Positions 59,452 to 64,000 of a stretch of DNA of 64,000 nt are shown here, in pieces (position 1 is the first letter of the stretch; each line of letters opens with the position of its first letter). The notes beneath the pieces were generated by a model that was given only the letters and a program-made list of their open reading frames with translations, was not told where the DNA came from and made no database searches. The stretch is from the NCBI RefSeq assembly GCF_012034935.1, contig NZ_JAATEN010000005.1, forward strand, positions 186,001 to 250,000, in the 5' to 3' direction. A program made the translations under genes and the position numbers. The DNA comes from Streptomyces zingiberis. GTDB taxonomy: Bacteria; Actinomycetota; Actinomycetes; Streptomycetales; Streptomycetaceae.

Positions 59452-60627
59452 TCAGTCACCACCGTCTCCGCTCTTCCCGCCGCTGTTGGCGTTGTTTCCT
59501 CCGCTGTTGGCGTTGCTGCCGCCACTGTTCGCGTTGTTTCCCCCGCTGTTCGCGTTGTTTCCCCCGCTGTTCGCGTTGTTTCCCCCGCTGTTCGCGTTGC
59601 TGCCGCCACTGTTCGCGTTGTTCCCGCCGCTGTTCGCGTTGCTGCCGCCACTGTTCGCGTTGTTCCCACCGCTGTTCGCGTTGTTCCCGCCGCTGTTGGC
59701 GTTGTTCCCGCCGTTCCCGTTGCCGTTCCCGTTGCCGTTCCCGTTGCCGTTCCCGGCCCCGTTCCCGTTGTCCTCCCCGTCGCCGCGCTCGGCCGCCGTA
59801 TCCTCGGCCACCCAGGCGCAGTAGGCCGCCACCCGGCCCGGGGCGCCCGCCGCCTCGACGAGGCGCTGCCAGGCGGGTGCGCTCAGTCCGCCCCGGACGG
59901 TGTTGGGACCCGGGGCGCCCGTGCTGCCGCCCACGGCTCCCTCGTTCGCCTCGTTCGCGGCGTCCGACTCGTTCGCCGCGTTCCCTTCCCCGTACCGGAG
60001 GCACAGCCGCTCCGTCGCCTCGGTGCGGCGCCAGACGGTGTCCTCGCCGTCCTCGCCGGCGTTCGGGCCGGTCCTCGCGCCGTTCCCGGGGGGCTCGTCG
60101 CCGGGCGTGTTCCGGCCGGGGTCCCCGGGCGCGGGCCGGACGGACTCCGAGGCGCGCGTCTCCCCGGGGCCGCGGTCCGGGCCGCCGGAGATGAACGGGA
60201 CCTCCAGCACACCCGTGCCGGCCGCCGCCACGCCGCCCAGCATCACGCCGGCCAGCAGCCCGCAGACGGCCGCCTTGATCCGGTTGCCCCGCGTCAGCAG
60301 CCGGGCCGCGCCCCCCTGCCGACGGGGCCGCCAGTCGTCCCGGGGACGGGGCGTCCGCGCCGCTCCGGCGTCCGGCGTCCCGGCGGTGGTGACGGTGGTG
60401 GTGGTGGTGGCGGCGGTGCGGGCCGCGCGGAACGCGGCCACCGCGGCCTCCTCCCGCTCCCGGGCGCGTTCCGGGGCGACCGGCAGGGGCCGGGACGCGG
60501 CGGCCAGCAGCCTCCCGAGGTCCGTGCCGGGGCCGTCGTCCGTGGCACCGGACAGCTCACGGTTCAGCAGACGCTCCGCCTTCTTCCGGTTCACGGCGCT
60601 CCCGTCGGAGTATCGGTCCCCGCTCAT
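59452..60627 (-). CDS. Single-pass membrane protein with NNANSGG repeat tail, partner of an ECF sigma factor
   Basis: 391 residues. Cytosolic N-terminus with KKAERLLNRELSG and EEAAVAAFRAAR, membrane segment IKAAVCGLLAGVMLGGVAAAGTGVL, then an outer part with LCLRYGEG and APAWQRLVEAAGAPGRVAAYCAWVAED. These segments parallel the paralogue at 56252 in order and spacing. The tail is (NG)n followed by eleven (N/S)NANSGG heptapeptides and KSGDGGD. No zinc anti-sigma motif. ATG overlaps the sigma stop (ATGA). Anti-sigma or surface sensor function is inferred from coupling. Confidence 0.8.
   Translation of the reverse strand: MSGDRYSDGSAVNRKKAERLLNRELSGATDDGPGTDLGRLLAAASRPLPVAPERAREREEAAVAAFRAARTAATTTTTVTTAGTPDAGAARTPRPRDDWRPRRQGGAARLLTRGNRIKAAVCGLLAGVMLGGVAAAGTGVLEVPFISGGPDRGPGETRASESVRPAPGDPGRNTPGDEPPGNGARTGPNAGEDGEDTVWRRTEATERLCLRYGEGNAANESDAANEANEGAVGGSTGAPGPNTVRGGLSAPAWQRLVEAAGAPGRVAAYCAWVAEDTAAERGDGEDNGNGAGNGNGNGNGNGNGNGGNNANSGGNNANSGGNNANSGGSNANSGGNNANSGGSNANSGGNNANSGGNNANSGGNNANSGGSNANSGGNNANSGGKSGDGGD
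59476..59706. repeat. 21-bp tandem repeat, eleven copies, encoding (N/S)NANSGG
   Basis: Eleven consecutive 21-bp units make up the tail of the membrane protein, with only small third-position and N/S changes. It is the most regular coding repeat in the window and uses AAC/AAT-rich asparagine codons in a GC-rich genome. Confidence 0.92.
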
Positions 60628-61262
60628 TCCACTTCCCCCAGCGCCCGTGGGACGCGAGCCGTCACCGCGTCGCCGCCCGGGCGGGCCCGCCCGGCCAGTT
60701 CCTCGGCCAGCCGCTTCAGGCCGCGGTACGACGCGGTGCGCACCGCCCCGCTCCGCTTGCCCAGCACCCGCGCCGTGGACGGCCCGTCGAGGCCGACGAC
60801 CACGCGCAGCAGCACCGCCTCCGCCTGGTCCCGCGGCAGGCCGGCGACCATGGACAGCGCCGCCTCGGTGGACAGCGTCTCCAGCGCCTCGCGTTCGGTG
60901 TCCTGCCGGCCCGGGAGTTCCAGCACGTCCTGTTCCAGCAGGCCGGTGCGGGGGCGGCTCCGCTGCCGCCGCAGGTGGTCCAGGGCACGGTGGCGGGCGA
61001 TGGTCGCCGTCCAGCCGCGGAAGCCGTCCCCGTCGCCGCGGAAGCGGCCGAGGTCGCGGGCTATCTCCAGCCACGCCTCGGCGGTCACGTCCTCCGCGTC
61101 GTCCCCGACCAGGCCGCGCACATAGCCCAGCAGCCGGGGCTGCACCTCCCGGTAGAGATGGGTGAAGGCGTCCTCGTCGCCGTTCTGGGCCCGCTCGACG
61201 GCCGCTCCCAGCCCCCCGTCATCGCCCTGCCTCCCACGCCGGCGCTCCCCACGCTTGCCCAC
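60624..61262 (-). CDS. ECF-type RNA polymerase sigma factor (second of two)
   Basis: 212 residues. Region 2: DAFTHLYREVQPRLLGYVRGLVGDDAEDVTAEAWLEIARDLGRF and FRGWTATIARHRALDHLRRQ; region 4: VAGLPRDQAEAVLLRVVVGLDGPSTARVLGKRSGAVRTASYRGLKRLAEEL. About half the residues match the sigma factor at 57904 by eye, so the pair arose by duplication. GTG 61262 has GAGGA six nt upstream. Confidence 0.9.
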   Translation of the reverse strand: MGKRGERRRGRQGDDGGLGAAVERAQNGDEDAFTHLYREVQPRLLGYVRGLVGDDAEDVTAEAWLEIARDLGRFRGDGDGFRGWTATIARHRALDHLRRQRSRPRTGLLEQDVLELPGRQDTEREALETLSTEAALSMVAGLPRDQAEAVLLRVVVGLDGPSTARVLGKRSGAVRTASYRGLKRLAEELAGRARPGGDAVTARVPRALGEVE

Positions 61263-61824
61263 GCTGTCCTCTTCGTCCGCCTGTCACGCGTACGGGCCGC
61301 CGTACCCACCCGTACCACTGGACCGCGGGCCGGACCCCGACGCACCCGGAGGTGCCATCCTCACGCCCGCACCGCCCGGATGCCGAGCCTTCCGGCACTT
61401 CGCCGGAGGACCGGCCACTTCGCCGGGGGACCGGCGCTTCGGCCGTCCGGTGCCGGGCCCGGGCCCGCCGGTTCACGGCGGCGGGACGCGCGGGGTCCAC
61501 GGTACGACGGACACCGGGAACCCCGGAGAGTGACGGAGATCATATCCGCCTCCCGGCGGGGGTGCTGTGACGATCCGGGACGGCCGCGCGCTGAAGAGGG
61601 CGCGACGCACCGGCGGTTCGGGCACGGTGCGACGGGCATGCCGGTCCGTCCCTCGCAGGGGAAGGGGCGGACCGGCGGCCGCCCCTCCCGCGCGCGGCCC
61701 CACCGCTTCCCCCGCCGCCACCGCTCCCCCGTCTCCCCTCGCACCGGCACCACCGGTGGTACCGGCACCACGACCCTCACCGGCGCGTCCCGGCGGCGAC
61801 TCCGGCCGGGGCACCGGTCCCGCG
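61263..61824 (-). other. 562-bp gap
   Basis: Between the second sigma operon and the hexosaminidase, all on the minus strand. It holds the 12-bp palindrome ACCACCGGTGGT (61749-61760) and the sigma ribosome site. No promoter matching the other sigma operon could be picked out. Confidence 0.45.
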
Positions 61825-63612
61825 TCACCCGCCCTGACCACCGGTCCCGGCGGCCTTCGCCTGATCCGTCTTCTCGGCGAGCTGCTGGAACTCCGCCCAG
61901 CTCCGCGAGGGCTTCCGCGGGTCCCACACCTTCTGGGCGAGCGCCCGCAACGGCATCCGGATACCCCGCGCGACCTGCGCCTCGGTCTGCGCCCCGGCGA
62001 GGTCGCACCAGACGGCGAACCGGCCGCCGAGCACCCGGTCCGGCCCGGCGAGCTTCGCGGGGACGGGCTCCGTGCCCCGCAGGACGGCCGGGGTCCAGCT
62101 CGCGTAGATGCGCTCGCCGGTCGGGTACGTGAACTGGTTCGGCTCGCCGAGCACGTAGTAGAGGTACTCGTCGTTGACGTTGACCACCTTGCGGCCCTCG
62201 CGGAGGTACTCCTGCGGTGGCCGGGCGCCGATCTCCTTGCCGGTCCAGTACTCCACCTCGATGTCCTCGTCCGGCTTGACCGAACCGCCGTTGAAGAAAC
62301 CGTCGTTCCACGCCTTGGGCCGCTTGTCCGCCTTCCGCACCACCTCGGCGCGGTCGTTGAGCCAGGCGGTCGCCAGATCCTGGATCTTCCCGTCGGCGCC
62401 GTACTCACGGCGGGCCTCGGCCGCCAGCCCCGGGTAGGAGGCCTCCGGGTCCCTCGCCATCAGGGCCGGGTACTCGTCCGCGCCGATGTGGAACCAGCGG
62501 CCGGGGAACACCCCGGAGTATTCGCGCAGCAGTTCGTCGATGAGCTTCGCGGACGCGGGCTTGGCGATGTCGATCGCGCCCCGCACGGGCTGCCCCTGGG
62601 CGTTGCGCAGTTGCAGGTCGGGGTTGGCGCGGAGGACGGCCCCGAGGTGGCCGGGCGAGTCGATCTCGGGAATGACGGTGACGTGCAGGCGGTCGGCGAG
62701 ATCGAGGATGCGCCGCAGCTGCTTCTTGGTGAGGTGCTGCTCCGAGACGATGTCGGGGTGGGTCTCGCTCTCGATGCGGAACCCCTGGTCGTCGGAGAAG
62801 TGGAGGCCGAGCTGGTTGTACTTCAGGTCGGCGATCTCCCGGATCCGGTCCTCGATCCAGCCCGCGCTGAAGTGCTTGCGCGCGATGTCGAGCATGAGCC
62901 CGCGCTGCGCCCGGTCCGGCCGGTCCTGGACGGTGCCCTCGGGGAAGGCGGAGCCCGCCCGCAGGACCTGGAGGACGGTGCGCGTGCCGTAGAAGACGCC
63001 GGCGTCGGCGGAGCCGGTGATCCGGACCTGACCGTTGCCGGTGGTGATGCGGTACGCCTCGGCCCCGCCCGTCTGGTCCGGTTCGATGGCGAGTTCGAGA
63101 TCGCCCTGGCGGGCGGGGCCCTTGGCGTGGGGGATGTCCAGCTCCGCGGCGACGGTTCGGGCCTCGTCGGCGAGCGGGCCGTCCGGATCGGCGACGACCC
63201 GGCTGTCACTCCCGGGCCGCCAGCCGGGGCCCCGGGCGCTCTCGAAGTCCCGGACGGCGGGGATGGTGAGCGGCGGGGAGGACGGCGGGTAGGAGCGGGT
63301 GGGCGTGGTCGGCGGGGACTCGGCCTCGGACGAGCTCCCGGTGCAGGCCGTCGCGGCGAACAGCACCGCCGCGGCGGCCGCGGCGGCGCGCAGGGGCAGC
63401 CACCGCGGAGACCGGGCGGGTCCGGTGCCGGAGGGCGGGAGGCTCCGCCGGGCGGGGGACACGGACGCGGACGGGGCGCCGGACGGACGGCCGGGCGAGG
63501 CCCCCGGGGACACGGCCCGGGAGGAGCCGGACGGGGCGCCGCGCCCGGCGCCGGGCCGGGAACCGGGCGGGAAGCCCCGGGAGGAACCCCGCGAGAGAAA
63601 CGGCACGGTCAA
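61825..63612 (-). CDS. Beta-N-acetylhexosaminidase lipoprotein, GH20
   Basis: 595 residues. A long Arg/Ser/Pro leader (70 residues) precedes the lipoprotein signal (RAAAAAAAVLFAATAC, Cys about 90). Then the GH20b domain (YRITTGNGQVRITGSADAGVFYGTRTVLQ) and the GH20 barrel: RGLMLDIARKHFSAGWIEDRIREIADLKYNQLGLHFSDDQGFRIES, IPEIDSPGH, and HIGADEYP with the catalytic Asp-Glu pair. Releases terminal GlcNAc from chitin or wall fragments. TTG 63612 has AGGAGG six nt upstream; a GTG lies two codons further. Three CCCGGG repeats lie just upstream. Confidence 0.93.
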   Translation of the reverse strand: MTVPFLSRGSSRGFPPGSRPGAGRGAPSGSSRAVSPGASPGRPSGAPSASVSPARRSLPPSGTGPARSPRWLPLRAAAAAAAVLFAATACTGSSSEAESPPTTPTRSYPPSSPPLTIPAVRDFESARGPGWRPGSDSRVVADPDGPLADEARTVAAELDIPHAKGPARQGDLELAIEPDQTGGAEAYRITTGNGQVRITGSADAGVFYGTRTVLQVLRAGSAFPEGTVQDRPDRAQRGLMLDIARKHFSAGWIEDRIREIADLKYNQLGLHFSDDQGFRIESETHPDIVSEQHLTKKQLRRILDLADRLHVTVIPEIDSPGHLGAVLRANPDLQLRNAQGQPVRGAIDIAKPASAKLIDELLREYSGVFPGRWFHIGADEYPALMARDPEASYPGLAAEARREYGADGKIQDLATAWLNDRAEVVRKADKRPKAWNDGFFNGGSVKPDEDIEVEYWTGKEIGARPPQEYLREGRKVVNVNDEYLYYVLGEPNQFTYPTGERIYASWTPAVLRGTEPVPAKLAGPDRVLGGRFAVWCDLAGAQTEAQVARGIRMPLRALAQKVWDPRKPSRSWAEFQQLAEKTDQAKAAGTGGQGG

Positions 63613-64000
63613 GGGAAGCCTCCTTGCTCACCCGGGTTCACCCGGGTCCACCCGGGCTGTTCACCCACGTCACCCGCGACGGTAGGACCCCGCACGCGCT
63701 TTCCCCTCCACCCCACGCGCGAACCCGCCCCGATCGGCGGGGAATCCCCCGGAGGGCGGTCCCGCCACAGTGGCGGCGAGCGGCTGCGGACACCGCCGGC
63801 GACGGCGCATCCGCGCAGGCCGGGGCCGCGCGGGCGGCGAGGGAGCGCCCGGGGGACGGGGAGCGGAGCAGCGCGGCCCGGGGCCGTGGCCGGGCACCCG
63901 GTGGAGCTGTCAAAGCCGCGTCAAAATCCCTGTCCGCCGGGTGAAATTCGCGCATCTGTGGCATGGGGGTCGTCACCGACCGCTACGGTTGCGCTTCGTC
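63613..64000 (-). other. 388-bp region at window end
   Basis: Carries the ribosome site AGGAGG of the hexosaminidase and, at 63629-63656, three CACCCGGGT-type decamers in 10-bp register. Near the end, TACGGT (63982-63987) could be a -10 box for a plus-strand gene beyond the window. No coding sequence can be supported. Confidence 0.5.

Noticed and set aside
59476..59706. CRISPR-like array
   Set aside because: The units are contiguous without spacers and encode a peptide repeat in frame.

Overview
This is a 64 kb window of very GC-rich chromosomal DNA from an actinomycete, almost certainly a Streptomyces or close relative. The codon bias (G or C in nearly all third positions), the frequent GTG starts, an afsQ1-afsQ2-sigQ locus, a DUF397 gene, a bldB/XRE-like regulator remnant and the gene order (lpdA, purine nucleoside phosphorylase, phosphohexomutase, deoC, aldehyde dehydrogenases, afsQ, add, deoA, cdd, nucleoside ABC transporter) all fit. 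I see no rRNA, tRNA, CRISPR array, prophage or insertion sequence. It reads as core chromosome rather than an island.

Layout. 0-3.9 kb: end of a TetR-type regulator, a DeoR-type regulator, an LpdA-like flavoprotein and a gamma-glutamylcyclotransferase-fold protein. 3.9-13.9 kb: purine nucleoside phosphorylase, phosphohexomutase, a PH-domain membrane protein, deoC, a catalytic aldehyde dehydrogenase translationally coupled to a degenerate one, a uridine-kinase-like protein and a DinB-fold protein. 14-18.6 kb: the AfsQ two-component locus, with sigQ divergent from afsQ1-afsQ2-lipoprotein and an exact AfsQ1 box between them. 19-26.8 kb: VanZ and PspC membrane proteins, a secreted His/Lys repeat protein, adenosine deaminase, a hydrolase lacking its nucleophile, a LysR/MFS divergent pair and a Uma2 nuclease-fold protein. 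27-36.7 kb: deoA, cdd, a BMP-type nucleoside ABC transporter and an M20 amidohydrolase. 37-45.7 kb: a sialic-acid/Kdn-type cell-wall glycan cluster (NeuB-like synthase, fused CMP-sugar synthetase-phosphatase, four glycosyltransferase-type proteins). 45.8-53.3 kb: an SDR with altered active site, VOC protein, XRE/methionine aminopeptidase pair, GNAT, a truncated DUF5753 regulator with DUF397, and the gluconate gntP-gntK/gntR locus. 53.4-56 kb: LysE exporter and acyl-CoA mutase. 56-61.3 kb: two paralogous ECF sigma/membrane-protein pairs with expanded repeat tails. 61.8-63.6 kb: a GH20 hexosaminidase lipoprotein.

How it works together. Nucleosides would enter through the BMP lipoprotein and ABC transporter. 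Adenosine deaminase, cytidine deaminase, purine nucleoside phosphorylase and thymidine phosphorylase then strip the base; the phosphohexomutase isomerises the pentose or hexose phosphate, DeoC cleaves deoxyribose-5-phosphate and the aldehyde dehydrogenase can oxidise the acetaldehyde. A 12-bp palindrome, CTACGCGCGTAG, lies in the promoters of five separate transcription units of this pathway (purine nucleoside phosphorylase, deoC, add, the ABC operon and, with two mismatches, bmp) and I did not find it elsewhere in the window. This is the clearest candidate for a dedicated regulon.

A second window-wide pattern is a -10-like hexamer ending 6 or 7 nt before the start codon in about fifteen genes, implying many leaderless mRNAs. 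The most unusual candidate system is the tandem pair of ECF sigma factors, each coupled to a single-pass membrane protein that lacks the usual zinc anti-sigma motif, shares a two-cysteine outer module with its paralogue, and ends in an expanded repeat (TQDDG in one, NNANSGG in the other).
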